Shown piece by piece: positions 9,723 through 20,903 of a stretch of DNA of 64,000 nt. Within the stretch, counting starts at the first letter, position 1, and every line of letters begins with the position of its first letter. Below the pieces are notes generated by a model, which was not told the DNA's origin, ran no database searches, and saw only the letters and a program-made list of their open reading frames with translations. The DNA is from Tolypocladium sp. Sup5 PDA-1 (taxonomy: Eukaryota > Ascomycota > Sordariomycetes > Hypocreales > Ophiocordycipitaceae), in the NCBI GenBank assembly GCA_000750105.3, contig JPHH03000026.1:248001-312000 (forward strand). The letters run 5' to 3'. The translations under genes were made by a program, and so were the position numbers.

Positions 9723-12350
9723 TCAAGTCTTCTGCTGCGACTGCTGCGAGGCAGGCGGCTCGAGCACGTGAGTGTGATCCTCGGCGGGGATGACTTCGCC
9801 GTTGTCGAACTGTTGACAGATGACCGTGTCGGCAATCCATGGCTCTTCGAGGATCTCATCCATCTCCGCGCGGGTATTCGGGTTGACATCGAGCATTCGA
9901 TGAACGATGTGCCGGCTCTCTCGTGGCAATAAGCGGAGGATTCGCCAAGGGCCGCGGATAATCTCTTTTCGTTCAGCAGTTGGGCCTTCCTTCTGCGACT
10001 GATCGTCACCATGCGTGGAGGTCGCCTCCGAGTCGTTCCTCTTGTGGTGGCTGGAGTGGTGATGCTGGCTCTTGTCCTTCACTTCATCAACCATCAAGAA
10101 ATCTCGCGCTGGAGTGGTAGCCAGCTGACTTGTCGATTTTGATGGCACGAGCAGCCGCTTCGGGTCGTGTCCAGGGGTCGGATCGGCGGCAAAGAGCTTG
10201 TACGAGTTGTCTGTCATGCGCGGAATCTTCCACGGGAAGCGGCGTAGAGTCATGCAGCAGAAGATAATTGCTAGCGACCAAATGTCTACGGCCGTAGCAT
10301 CGTACTCCTTGGAGTCGTATACCTCCGGGGCCAGATACGGGTCGGAGCCGACAATACCTAAACGCCAGACGTGTAAGTACGTGAATCAATGCAGCGAGAA
10401 GGGTACAACAAACCTTTGGCGGGAACAGTGCCGTTCTCGAAGGGGTATTTGAAGACATGAGCACTTCCGAAATCAATAATCTTCATGATGCCCTTGTCGC
10501 TCACCACCACGTTGTCCAGCTTCAGGTCGCGGTGTGCCAGACCCACGCTGTGCAGGTACGTGACGCCATTCAAGATTTGCAAGAAGCAGCATTTAATCTC
10601 CTCCCGCGACATCTTGCCGGTCATAACGATGGCGAACAGGTCAAATGGCGCATACTCCATGACTTCGAACCAACGACCCTTCTCTTGCAGAATGTCCAAC
10701 GTCTCGATGATGTTGCCATGGTGGAGAGTTGAACCAACGCAAAACTCGGCGGTGACTTTTTTGTTGTATTCCTTCTCCGACTCGTATGTGTGCCTGGCCC
10801 TGAACTCTTTGACGGCGAAGACGGTGTTGTCTTCCTTGCGCCTCAGCAACCTGACGGATCCGCCGGCTCCAGATCCGAGCACCTTGCCAAGCTTTCCATA
10901 CTTGGATGTGAGCCCGTGTTCGTCACCAAAGGGAAGCTGTTGTGTCGAGCGCGAGCTGGGCGGGGTCTTTGTCCCGGCCTTGAAAGATGTCGCTGGTGAC
11001 AGATCCCTCTTCTTGTGGTGATGGTGGTGGTGTCCTGATTTCCGGAAGAAGCGCTTCAAGTCGACCATGGAGCCTGCAGGTTGGCCCCCCTGTCCTCCGT
11101 CACTAAAGTGCTCTTCACTGCCGTTCTTGGCCCCGAACAAGCCCGAGCCACGCTTCTCGGACAGGCTCGTCTTTGAGCCGCTGGGAGACCCGTGTTTCTT
11201 CTTCCGAGAAAAGACGAATCGGGGATCGATTGAGTGTCGACTGGGATGTTGCTGCTGCGGAGGTCGTCGGCCTTTGGCATAGGGGTCGTTCGCGTCGCCG
11301 CCAGGGGTGATGGGCTTTGAATAGAAGTTGGACGCCGAGCTCCGGGAGGGACTCGATTCTCTAGATACGGGTACCGAGCCGCCGCCGCCGCCAAACATGC
11401 CTCGCCTGTGCGACTTGTGATCTTCGGCAGACGACGACCTCCTTAGGGCATGGTCCGAAGACGCTGGCCGATGAGCCAGTGGCCTCCGCTCCGCGATAGA
11501 GGGCGCCTTTTCGTGCGAGGAAGTGGGCTGAGGGGTGATGACCAGGGGTTCGTTGACAATGGAGCTTCTGTCTCCCGCCTCATGACCGAGCTTCCTCTCC
11601 CCTGCCGCCGATGGACCTGATCCGGACGGGGTGAGGGGAGGCGAGGCCAGAGCTGAGAGGCGCGGGCTGCCATGGGGAGACTGCAGCCCAGAGGAAGAGA
11701 TTGGAGTCGGGAGTCTGGTAGAGTCGGGCGACTCGTCTTCTCGAGAGGGGACCTGGATTAGGCAGAGCGGTGAGCGCGTGCCGCGTTCGGCGGACTGAGT
11801 GAGCAGTGGGATCGACATACCCTCGACGGCGGTAGGGAGAAGGCCTCGAATTGGAACGTATTCATGCGCCGTTCCTGCAGCGGCTGTCCGTGCAGCGACT
11901 TTGTGAAGGCCTTGAGCTGGTCTGCGGTTACTTCGGTGAAGCTGTTGTCGTGTTCGGCGAGCGGCTGGGCGGGGATCGCGGTGGGGGAGATTTCCTCGAC
12001 GGCCGAGGCGAAGCGAACGGCGGGAACATCGTTGCGAGGCTTGCCGTCATCGCCGAGCGCGCTCTGCTGCTGCGAGGGGTCGGGAGCTGTGAAGCGGACA
12101 AAGAGTCCCAGGTCAGCCAAATGCGCCGGTCGCGGGGGTTCCTCCGGGCTCGGACGCAATGGAACACGAGGACCCTAGGGAAGGGCGTGCAAGATGCTGT
12201 GCTGTGCTGTGAGTGCTGCAGCGAGCGCAGCGCAGCGCGGGGGCCGGAGGGGAGGAGGGGTACTGCATCCGGAAGGGTCGGGCAGAGGATGGACGTACCG
12301 GCGGAGTCAGGGCTCTGGTGAACCTCCTGCTGGGGCGCCGGAGAAGCCAT
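9723..12350 (-). CDS. Ser/Thr protein kinase of the HAL4/SAT4 (NPR1) family
   Basis: Exons 12299..12350, 11821..12086, 10414..11752 and 9723..10357 (introns 212, 68 and 56 nt), 763 aa. About 390 residues of Ser/Pro-rich, low-complexity N-terminus precede the kinase domain; 'VRFASAVEEISP' (exon 2) is a conserved patch in fungal HAL kinases. The kinase domain has Gly loop GSGAGGSVR, lysine VFAVKEF, catalytic loop HRDLKLDN, DFGSA and APE. A His run (GHHHHHHK) lies before it. A roughly 100-residue insert of Ser/His/Lys-rich sequence splits the C-lobe before 'GPWRILRLLPRESRHIVHRML'. Yeast HAL4/HAL5 stabilise K+ and nutrient transporters at the plasma membrane; the same role here is by family. The start in exon 1 is supported by MASPAPQQ reading in phase through a GTACGT donor. 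Confidence 0.9.
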
Positions 12351-14426
12351 GAGAGGCGCCGGAGTAGGGTGTATCGATACTTGTGCCGTTGATGGGAGAC
12401 GCGCGTGCTCCCAGGATCGCGGCGAGCGAGTGACTGGATGAAGGGGTGGGATGGAGGAAGAGAGGTTGAAGAAAGTAAAGATGTTGCAGGTGGAGCGGGA
12501 GGTGACAGGCCCTGTGTTTGTTGGCTTCGGGGCCGCTGCGATGGATGTGATGGGAAAGAAGCCGCTGGTGGGGCACACAGCGACTTCGTCACAAGCGCAG
12601 GTCGAGCACAAAATCTCCATACAGGGACTCCACTGTGAGTCCGTAAGTCCCACTAGAGTCCTAGACTGAGCCACAGCGGACGAGGTACGTACCCGCACCG
12701 CCTACGGACTAGACACACCCGACGTGCCTTGTATTATTACCGCCGTACGGCGGGAGCGCGCAGAAGCATGTGCCTCCGATGCCCGTCGAGTTCACGGCCA
12801 AACGGCGCACTCGCTGACACGCAGCCATTTACTTTGGCAAACCCCGGTTGCCCGGTTTATTCGACGCTGCTAATCATCGCTGTCGCCATCGTTGAAGTTT
12901 CAACGCGCCCCTCCCTGCACCTTCGCCGCCTTGGGAACGGTTCGTTGGCAACATGTTGCTGGAATTGTCGCCGATTGCTCATTGCTCCGGACGCAGCAAA
13001 CCGTCTCTGCTTCTTCCACCAGAGAGGTGGCATTACGTCTACGAGGCGACTGCAAGTTTGCTTCTTGTTGAAAATTTTGTTGGTGCCCAGAAAATTTCCT
13101 TTTTTGTCGCCGCCCGCAGTCCAATTGGCCGTCTCGTCGACGCGGATGCTCGACATCTTGTTGACTATTAGCCCGTCATATTTTCCATGCAGGCAGGGTT
13201 CCTGACTCTTGATGGCTGGTCCGTCCAACCACACAGGCGTGCCACTAACCGTGCACTTTTCAAAACCTCCATAACAATCACGGATCCCATGTTTGCCACG
13301 GCAGGGTCGACATAACCGTTCGGCAACGAGAAGCTTCCCCGATCCCGCTCAGCAGGTTGCCCAATTCAGTGGCTCCTACATATGTAGATTGGTAGAACCT
13401 TTCTCTACCTTGTCTTATTCGTACGCATCGGCCGCATCTTCAAGTAAACGCGCAAACAGGGCAAACATACTCGTAGTCCACAAGTCGATCGATGCTCGTA
13501 TTCCATACTTTCTTGCGACTCGTGTGGCTGAGTTGCAGACCGTACTTCGTACATCCGATGTCTGAGGTCGACCCAGATCGCATCGCTAAACTCATCGCGG
13601 ATCCACTGTGGGTTCTTGCTTGGCACAGATGCTTATTATTACCAAAGGAGTCACAAATCTTGTCTATCTGCCAATGGCATGCCACGAAATGCTGAAGCCT
13701 GGCTGCCCAGGATTTTTTCTGCCCTTGCAGCTTCGTGTCGGTTGAAGAAGAGCTTGAGCTTGTTAAGCTCGACTCCTGGCGCAGCAGGAACCACCCTGGC
13801 TGGTTCGTGGTGCCCGGACTTCCGAACTCCCGGTTCCAGCCGCCGGCCGTGCTCTTCCCGCGTCTATCCTTTCCTCACGAGTGCAAAATTTCCAGACGAT
13901 AGAATGTTCTATTTACAGATAGGCTCCTCATGGGCACGATCGACTTGAGTTTGTCAAGTGTGTCCCTGACCCGCTGTCACTCAAGCATCAATCGGCACAC
14001 CCGCTCCACATGGAGACGTAATCACAGTTCTTGTCACGGTCCATCTTGCTCCGGCTCATATGTTTGATCAATGGATGGTAGATGCCTATCACTCCCGTAA
14101 AAGTAACCTTGTAGCACAACTGCCAGATGTGGCCTGCGAGGGTCGGCCTTTGAGCAATTTATCCAGTCAGTCTCAGCCGCTCTGCTGCCTGAGTCCTTGG
14201 CTTCTCGCACCAACAGTGGTATCCTCACATCATCCGGAGAGACTTGCATAAGACGATATACATGAGACCTGTTGGTGCTCTGAGTGAAGAGCAATGCCAT
14301 ATCATCGTACATTGTCTTCTCTAAATGGTATCCATCACCAGCCCAAGTATGTTGTACACATGGCCGCGGCCATAAGAGACATTGCTCCAATGCATCTATC
14401 CATCCCAACTCCATGCGTCCTATCGA
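12351..14426. other. Intergenic region, 2.1 kb
   Basis: Upstream of the kinase and downstream of uL11m. No open frame here shows family similarity, signal or domain features; the sequence is less GC-rich around 12850-13700 than the flanking genes. It probably contains the kinase promoter and a long 5' leader. Confidence 0.45.
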
Positions 14427-14979
14427 TTAAGCCACCACATTGATGCCGATTGACTTGGCCTGGTATATGATCGACCTGCACAGGCCCTCGAGGGACAGGC
14501 CGGAGAGCCGCAGCTCCGACTGCTTGATCTTGGCAATCTCGTAAATGTGCTTGAGGCTGATGGTGCCGACCGTCTCGTGGCCCGGTTTGCTCGCGCCTTT
14601 TCGGTTTCCCTTCTTGTTTGCGGGTGCCTCCACGGCGTTCAGCAGCAGCCAGGATGTCTGCGGTGTCCGGAGATCGAACTGGAACGACCGGTCGGGGCGG
14701 ACAACAACGCGGCAGGGCATCGGCGTCCCCGGCGTGATGTGAGCTGTCCTCGCATTGAACTCCTGAAGCAGAATACGTCAGCATTGACTGTTCCGTAGCC
14801 CTCTGCGGTGCTGTCGCTTGCGCGCGTCGCTGGACTCGTACCTTGCAAAAGTCCATCGACTTGACACCTTTGCTACCCAGCGCCGGGCCGACCGGCGGAC
14901 TGGGGCTCGCCTGACCGGCGCCCACGATCAGCTTGACGATCTGGTCCATGCCGCTGGCGGCGCCCTTTGCTTTTGACAT
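14427..14979 (-). CDS. MRPL19: Mitochondrial large-subunit ribosomal protein uL11m
   Basis: Exons 14842..14979 and 14427..14762 (intron 79 nt), 157 aa. It is colinear with bacterial L11: N-terminal 'MDQIVKLIVGAGQASPSPPVGPALGSKG' (the Pro-rich hinge that contacts translation factors), then the RNA-binding C-terminal half with 'SWLLLNAVEAPANKKG', 'VGTISLKHIYEIAKIKQ' and 'GLCRSIIYQAKSIGINVV'. In the mitoribosome it forms the GTPase-associated stalk base with 21S rRNA. No clear cleavable presequence is seen; the N-terminus is short and basic, as is common in fungal uL11m. It is divergent from KRR1 over 358 bp. Confidence 0.93.
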
Positions 14980-15337
14980 TTTGGCGAGGTTGTGGTCGAA
15001 GAGCGACTTCGAGTTCGAGAGGCTTGACGCTGTCGCGTGGTTGACGCTGATGAAAGATTTCAAGAGCTCGTCCCTGACTGGCTGCTTGGCCCACGGGAGG
15101 GGTGCGTGCATCCCCCACCTTCGACCGACCCCCACATTATTTTCGAGAGAGCCCAAATTTTTTGGAAGCTGCACCTTCTGCCAATCCATCATCCAAGCCT
15201 CAAAGGTCAACCCAAGAGGTGCAGCCATCAAGAGTCTGCGACAAAGGCGGATACCGTTTTCTGATCCTGTTGCAGGACTTTGTCTTTCAAACAGCAGCGT
15301 CTTCTCCTAGAGCCAACGAACGAAAAAGAGACCGACG
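14980..15337. promoter_or_regulatory. Bidirectional promoter region between uL11m and KRR1
   Basis: 358 bp separate the two start codons. An AAATTTTTT run (15155-15163) resembles the RRPE element (AAAATTTT) known upstream of ribosome-biogenesis genes in ascomycetes. Its use here is inference. No other gene fits in the gap. Confidence 0.45.
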
Positions 15338-16303
15338 ATGCCTTCCACGCACAAGAAGGAGAAGCCGTGGGACACGGACGACATCGACAAATGGAAGGTT
15401 GAACAGTTCACCGCCAAGGACAATGCCGGCGGCACCTTTACCGAAGAATCGTCTTTTGCGACTCTTTTCCCCAAATACCGCGAAGTCTATCTGAAGGAGG
15501 CTTGGCCGCTTGTGACAAAGGCCCTCGAGAAACAGGGCATCGCGTGCACCCTCGATTTGGTCGAAGGTAGCATGACGGTCAAGACGACGAGAAAAACCTT
15601 CGACCCGGCCGCCATCCTGAACGCCCGCGACCTCATCAAGCTTCTGGCTCGAAGCGTGCCTGCGCCGCAGGCAGTCAAGATTCTCGACGATGGCGTTGCG
15701 TGCGACGTCATCAAGATCCGAAACCTGGTGGGAAGCAAGGACCGATTCGTGAAGCGCCGGCAACGAATCCTGGGGCCCAACGGCTCGACGCTCAAGGCCC
15801 TCGAACTCTTGACGGAAACCTACATCCTCGTTCACGGCAACACCGTCTCGGCGATGGGACCATACAAGGGACTGAAGGAGGTGCGGAGGATTGTCGAGGA
15901 CTGCATGGCCAACATCCACCCCATCTACCACATCAAGGAGCTCATGATCAAGCGCGAGCTAGCCAAGGACCCCGAGCTGGCCAACGAGAGCTGGGACCGC
16001 TTCTTGCCCAACTTCAAGAGGAAGACGCTGAGCAAGCGCCGCGTGCCCCACAGGCTCACGGACAAGGCCAAGAAGACGTACACGCCGTTCCCGCCGGCGC
16101 CCGAGAAGAGCAAGGTCGACAAGCAGATCGAGACCGGCGAGTACTTCTTGGGCAAGCAGGCCAAGGAACGGGCGGCGCAGAACGAGCGGAAGGAGAAGCA
16201 AAAGGAGCGCAAGGTGGAGAAGGCAAAGGAACGACAGGCAGAGTTTGTTCCGCCCGAGGAGGGTGACAGACCGAAGAAGAAGCGGAAGAAGACGGCGGAG
16301 TAA
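15338..16303 (+). CDS. KRR1: KRR1, KH-domain component of the SSU processome
   Basis: Single exon, 321 aa, close to the family's usual length. Begins MPSTHKKEKPWDTDDIDKW, a KRR1 hallmark, followed by the N-terminal KH-like fold ('FATLFPKYREVYLKEAWPLV') and the second KH domain (about 125-200) with 'RRQRILGPNGSTLKALELLT' and 'GNTVSAMGPYKGLKEVRRIV'. The C-terminal quarter is highly basic and alanine/lysine-rich, ending KKKRKK, compatible with rRNA binding and nucleolar targeting. KRR1 works with Faf1 and Utp proteins in early 18S rRNA processing. It runs divergently from uL11m and converges with the reductase gene 291 bp on. Confidence 0.96.
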   Translation: MPSTHKKEKPWDTDDIDKWKVEQFTAKDNAGGTFTEESSFATLFPKYREVYLKEAWPLVTKALEKQGIACTLDLVEGSMTVKTTRKTFDPAAILNARDLIKLLARSVPAPQAVKILDDGVACDVIKIRNLVGSKDRFVKRRQRILGPNGSTLKALELLTETYILVHGNTVSAMGPYKGLKEVRRIVEDCMANIHPIYHIKELMIKRELAKDPELANESWDRFLPNFKRKTLSKRRVPHRLTDKAKKTYTPFPPAPEKSKVDKQIETGEYFLGKQAKERAAQNERKEKQKERKVEKAKERQAEFVPPEEGDRPKKKRKKTAE

Positions 16304-16594
16304 GCGAAGAGCGGAAAATGTGGCATTACGTTGGCTTGGGGCATGTCCCCAGATGGACGAGGGGCATGGCTGCACGTGGATGCACCTGTTCTGTTGGCAT
16401 TGGGGGCGTTTTGATATCCCGATTTCTATTTTCAAGATTGAGCATCTCGATCAAGTCGACAACGCATGGCGTAGGTGTCTTGATTCAGATCAAAGAATGG
16501 CAAGTTGCGACAAAACGTGCACATTGCATCCACCGTAACATTACAAGTTGTACAGTACCCGGTGACGTCTTTGCAGCTGTTGCCTGATCTCCCC

Positions 16595-17743
16595 TCACAG
16601 CTTGGGCGAGGAGCCGTCATCATCAATTTCAATCACCAGCTTGCCAAACTGTCGCCCCGCCTCCATGTCGGCAAACAGCCCATCTATCGCCTCGATGTTG
16701 CTCAGCCCCTTGACCGTCCTGCTGACGATGGGCTTAATCTTCTTGTCGTTGACAAACGCAACCATGTCCCGGAACTCCTTCTTGGACCCCATGGTGGTGC
16801 CCTTGAGCTCAACGTTGGCCAGCACCGCCTGCATCAGCCAGTCCATCTTGGGCGACACCGTCATGCCGTACTGAGAAATGACACCGCCGGCCTTGAGCAG
16901 CCGGACCGACTTGGAGACGACCTTGCCGCCGGCGCCGTCGATTACGGCGTCGAGGAAGGGCCTGTCGCTGGGGAGCATGCCCTGGAGGTCCTTCTCCCAG
17001 GCGTCGTTCTTGTAGATGACCCCTCCCTTGGCGCCGAGCTGCTTGGCCCGGTCGATCTTGGCCTGGTCCCCGGACGTGACGAAGACGTTGCAGCCAAAGG
17101 CGACGGCGAACTGCAGCACCTGGAGGGCCACGCCGCCGCCGATGCCGGTGATGAGGACGTTCTTGCCGGGCGACGCGCAGCCGGCCTTGGTGACGAGCGC
17201 GCGCCAGCCCGTCAGCCCGACGAGCGGCAGGGCGGCGCCCTCGGCGGGGGAGAGGTGCGCCGGCGCGGGCTCAACCTCGTCCTCGTGGACGACGATGTAG
17301 TCCTGCGCGGTGCCCACGTCGGACAGCTTGCTGCCCCCCGTGACGGTGAAGATGCTCTCCGGGCCCGTGGGATCGGATTCCCAGCCGCGCATAGGGGTCA
17401 GGATGACGGGCTTGTTGAGGAGGCCGGTGCGCGTGACGGAGGACCCCGTCTGGACGACGACGCCGTAGCCATCGGCGAGCAGGGCGTTGGAGAAGGAGAT
17501 GGCCGGGTACTGGTGGTGGCGGATGAAGAGGTCGCGGTGGTTGAGGGCGGCGGCGGAGAGGCGGACGAGGACCTCGTGCGGACCGGGCTCAGGCTTGGGG
17601 ACCTCTTTGATCTGGAGGCTGGGGTTTGTGAGTATGGTGAAGCGGTACGTGTATGGTATGAGGTGTGTGGATGGGCAGGCTCACGGGTAGTAGACCTCGC
17701 CGGGCTTGCCCTCGATCTTCTTGAGGGTGAGAACGCGCGGCAT
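16595..17743 (-). CDS. Medium-chain dehydrogenase/reductase (zinc-type alcohol dehydrogenase-like/quinone oxidoreductase)
   Basis: Exons 17685..17743 and 16595..17618 (intron 66 nt), 360 aa. N-terminal GroES-like domain with 'VLVRLSAAALNHRDLFIR' and 'LLADGYGVVVQTG'. The Rossmann domain has 'NVLITGIGGGVALQVLQFA' and 'VFVTSGDQAKIDRAKQLGAKG'. This is the fungal/fission yeast C16A3.02c-like branch of the MDR superfamily. The catalytic zinc ligands of classical ADH are not evident: Asn-His-Arg-Asp stands where ADH has Cys-His. It is therefore more likely an NAD(P)H-dependent quinone/enal reductase; the substrate cannot be read from sequence. No targeting signal seen. Confidence 0.9.
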
Positions 17744-17877
17744 TGTTGTTTGCTGTCACAGACGCTCGAGCAAATGACGGTGCTTCTGAAGTTCGAATGA
17801 GCAGTTGACTTGTTGTTGCAGCAATGTCTACCACACGAAACAGCCCTACGGACCTGCATTGAAACTATTCAATCTAT

Positions 17878-18492
17878 ATGACGTCCGCCGCCGGCGGGGC
17901 AAGCCACGCCCGAAGGCCCTACGGCCCCGCGCACCAGCGTGGCATCCCAGGAACCTCGGCTGGCCCGGTGCCGGGGACCGTCCGGACGCCCGGATCGCAG
18001 CTCACCACCGCTGTTTTAATCGCCCGAGTGCCGGATATCCTGGACGTGGATTACAAATACCGGCAGTCGCGCCCCTACAACGCATTTATCCAGGAAAACG
18101 GCCGGCGACGTGGTAGTCACCGAAATGTCATGCCGCCGGGAACTGGGAGCGCGGCTGTTCGGTCCCATGTTGGTACGTACCAGAACTTCGAAATTCCCTT
18201 CGACAGACAAAACAACACCACCAACACCAACACCAATGTCCGTATCGCGGCCATTGAAAACGAGGCATTGAGACGCACCTCTCTCTTCCAACGCATCAGA
18301 AATGTCGGAAACGCGCCTAATACTCCCTACCTAGCCAGAGCACCGGCTCCACAGCGCCTGCGCACGTCATGGTCGGCGAACATTGCAAAATCACCTGTGG
18401 CCACGCCAGCGCTAGTACCCAGCTCCTCGCCGACAGCCTTGTGGCCACAGCCCCCCAGGTCGCCGACTCTAGGTGCCTCCAGCGGCGACTAA
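17878..18492 (+). CDS. Doubtful orphan ORF, 204 aa
   Basis: An intronless open frame in the 1.05-kb gap between two divergent genes. The product is Ala/Pro/Thr/Asn-rich, with an Asn-Thr run ('NNTTNTNTN') and no recognisable domain, signal peptide or membrane segment. Part of it ('PDILDVDYKYRQSRPYNAFIQ') reads like ordinary protein, but the position suggests promoter sequence that is open by chance. I do not recognise a family. Confidence 0.22.
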   Translation: MTSAAGGASHARRPYGPAHQRGIPGTSAGPVPGTVRTPGSQLTTAVLIARVPDILDVDYKYRQSRPYNAFIQENGRRRGSHRNVMPPGTGSAAVRSHVGTYQNFEIPFDRQNNTTNTNTNVRIAAIENEALRRTSLFQRIRNVGNAPNTPYLARAPAPQRLRTSWSANIAKSPVATPALVPSSSPTALWPQPPRSPTLGASSGD

Positions 18493-18793
18493 GAGCACCG
18501 CCGGCAGCGATGGGCTACCCGGCGTCCATGCGGCCTTACCTAGGTAGTTGGCGCGGGTCGGCATTCTTGGGATGTTCGGCGCTGTCGGTCACTGGGGGAT
18601 GGACCCCGAGATCAGTTCTCTGCAGAGCGCCTTTTAAACTTCCCCTACCTTGCCCTAATGATTAATATACGGGCAGGCCCCCAGGTGCGCCGTGGAGGAT
18701 GAGGGCTAGTATTCATTTATGACGACGGACCCCATACGATTCGCACTCGAAGTCGCACGGTAGCCTTTGCAAGAGAGTCGTACACACCACAAC

Positions 18794-19843
18794 ATGGCAG
18801 CAACTCTCGTGTCCGGCGCGGCCTTTGGCGCTGCCATGATGGCCGCCGGCTTCCACAACCCTGCGATCGTCATCGAGCAGCTCAAGTTTCAGAACTGGCA
18901 CATGTTCCAGGCCTTCCTGGCCGCGACAGCCAGCAGCGCGTAAGGCATTGTACCTCGCTGCAGATGTCCTGGACGTCGTCACTAACACCGCGGCCGCAGC
19001 GTCATTTACACCGTCGCCGAGCAGCTCGGCTACGTCAAGCTCCAGCCCCGAAGTTCCTCTCCGCTAGGACTCTTCACCAAGTACGACGGAAACATCATCG
19101 GCGGTGGACTACTCGGCGTTGGCATGGCCCTGTCAGGGTCATGTCCCGGCACGCTCTATCCACAGCTGGCGGCAGGTGTCCTAACAGGATTCTACGCCTT
19201 TGCTGGAGCCAGCGTGGGCGGCATCCTCTGGACCGGGTTCCTCAGCAAAGCCGCCAAGAAGCAAAGAGAACACGCAGGCGTCAAGCCCCAGGCAGGCGTC
19301 GTGAACGAAGCCCTTGGCCTCTCGAAGGCGACGACGCTGCTCCTCCTTGAAGCCGCCTGCCTCGCCGTCATCACCGCCACAACCATCTACACGCCCCGCA
19401 ACACGAACACTATACTCCTGGGCGCAACCGGTGGCCTGCTCGTCGGCCTCGCGCAGCTCGTCTCCATCCTCACGCGGCGCTCCATGGTCGGCATCTCGGG
19501 CTCGTACGAGGACATCGGCCACGTCTTCTGGTGGCTCGTCGGCGGCGCGGACCCGGGCGCCAGGCCCGCGTCGTACCAGAACCTGCTGTTCGCGTCGGGC
19601 GTCGCGGCCGGCGCATGGGGGCTCCTGCGGGCGTTTCCGGCGCTGGCGGCCGTGCCGGTGGTCGAGGTGCCGCCGCCGCTGGCTGTGGCAGGCGGTGCGC
19701 TGATGGCTGTGGGATCGAGGATGGCGGGTGGCTGCACGTCCGGGCATGGCATCAGCGGCATATCGCTGCTGTCTACGTCGAGTGTGATAACTATTGCGGC
19801 TACGTTTGCGATGGGCGGGCTGGTGGGGCCGCTGATACACTAG
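18794..19843 (+). CDS. YeeE/YedE (TsuA-like) sulfur-compound transporter
   Basis: Exons 18794..18939 and 19000..19843 (intron 60 nt), 329 aa. A multi-helix membrane protein with two SUL-TP repeats. Each half carries the conserved Cys-Gly motif of thiosulfate transporters: 'ALSGSCPGTLYPQL' and 'RMAGGCTSGHGISGISLLS'. The N-terminus has 'GAAFGAAMMAAGFHNPAIVIEQL'. In bacteria this family imports thiosulfate through a relay of cysteines; fungi carry homologues whose substrate is usually assumed to be thiosulfate. Between the halves lies a hydrophilic loop (about residues 128-148, Lys/Gln-rich). No neighbouring sulfur-assimilation gene is present. It ends 66 bp from the convergent RidA gene. Confidence 0.88.
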
Positions 19844-19909
19844 ACAACCCCTTGGTCGATGTACATGTACTGAATTGCGAACGGAAGTAATGACTACCTT
19901 ATGATACAC

Positions 19910-20370
19910 TCACTGCTTCTTTGTCCCGCAGCCCTTCTTTGCCGTCACCTCAATCTCAATCTTCATCTCCTCCTTCATCAGCCCCGACTCGACCATCGTC
20001 GCCGCCGGACGCACCTCGCCGAACCACTTCTTCAGCACCGGCCACGTCTTGGGGAACTCGCTGCGGTCGGGCAGGATGTATCTCACGCGGACCACGTCGG
20101 CCATGCAGGAGCCCGCTTCTGTCAGTGCCTTGTCGACGTTGAGCAGGATCTGCTCTGCCTGCTCGGCTACGTCTGGTGAGATTCCCCCAGTCTGGTAGTT
20201 GTAACTACATGTGCGACGTGTCAGAGTTGAATACATCCGCGAGAACTCAGTATTAGTAGGGTTTACCCGGTGGTGCCAGAGACGATGACCCAGTCGTCGA
20301 CGACCACGGCTCGCGAGTATCCAATCTCGGCCTCGAACGCAGAGCCGGAGCTGATGTTGTTGCGCGCCAT
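19910..20370 (-). CDS. RidA/YjgF/YER057c/UK114-family protein
   Basis: Exons 20267..20370 and 19910..20204 (intron 62 nt), 132 aa, the typical length of this trimeric family. Signature stretches are 'YSRAVVVDDWVIVSGTTGYN', 'QAEQILLNVDKALTEAG', 'DVVRVRYILPDRSEF' (with the conserved substrate-binding Arg) and 'RPAATMVESGLM'. RidA proteins hydrolyse reactive enamine/imine intermediates released by PLP enzymes. The pattern 'PVLKKWFGEVRPAATMVESGLMKEEMKIEIEV' is that of the fungal YjgH-like subgroup. Cytosolic or mitochondrial location cannot be decided; no clear presequence. Confidence 0.92.
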
Positions 20371-20903
20371 TGCCGTTCCTTTCCAGGTATCGGTATAGGG
20401 TAGCCGAGTTGTTGACAATTCCCCTGATTCAACGGTGTGTCGTTGGTCAAGTAGAAACCATCGAGACTAGTAAGAAAGATATTCACGGTGTCGTGCCCGC
20501 AGTACTGTGAGTCACTCGTTCTCCAGACCGCGCCCGGTCGTTACTCCAGCTTAGCGGCGTTGGTGTCTTCAGCGGGGTTGCAGCTGAAGCCACGTGGGGA
20601 CCCTTGTTAGCCGCCTAGAAATCGGATTGAGTCTGTTGTTGAAGGGGACTCGCCCAACTCCCCAAACGCGCAGCGACTATTATCGTACGGAAGTATAAGC
20701 TGCAATTCTAAAAGATCTTTCCAACGTGCATAATGAAAACACAAAGTTTCAGGTATTTTGGCACGCTCCGCAACGAACGAGGTTGCAGCTGTGCCTGAGA
20801 CTTGCTGAAGTGAGAAATGACATGAAAGAAAGGGGTTCGCCGAGGTATGCATTTCTAGGTGTACAATATGATACAGACATCATCTATGCCAGTTCGCGAC
20901 ATC
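20371..20903. other. Intergenic region, 533 bp
   Basis: Upstream of the RidA gene and downstream of AIM41 (both minus). No coding feature supported. Confidence 0.45.

Noticed and set aside
16505..17800. 431-codon plus-strand open frame opposite the medium-chain reductase
   Set aside because: It mirrors the reductase codons; GC-rich third positions keep the opposite strand open. No family feature, while the minus strand is a clear enzyme.
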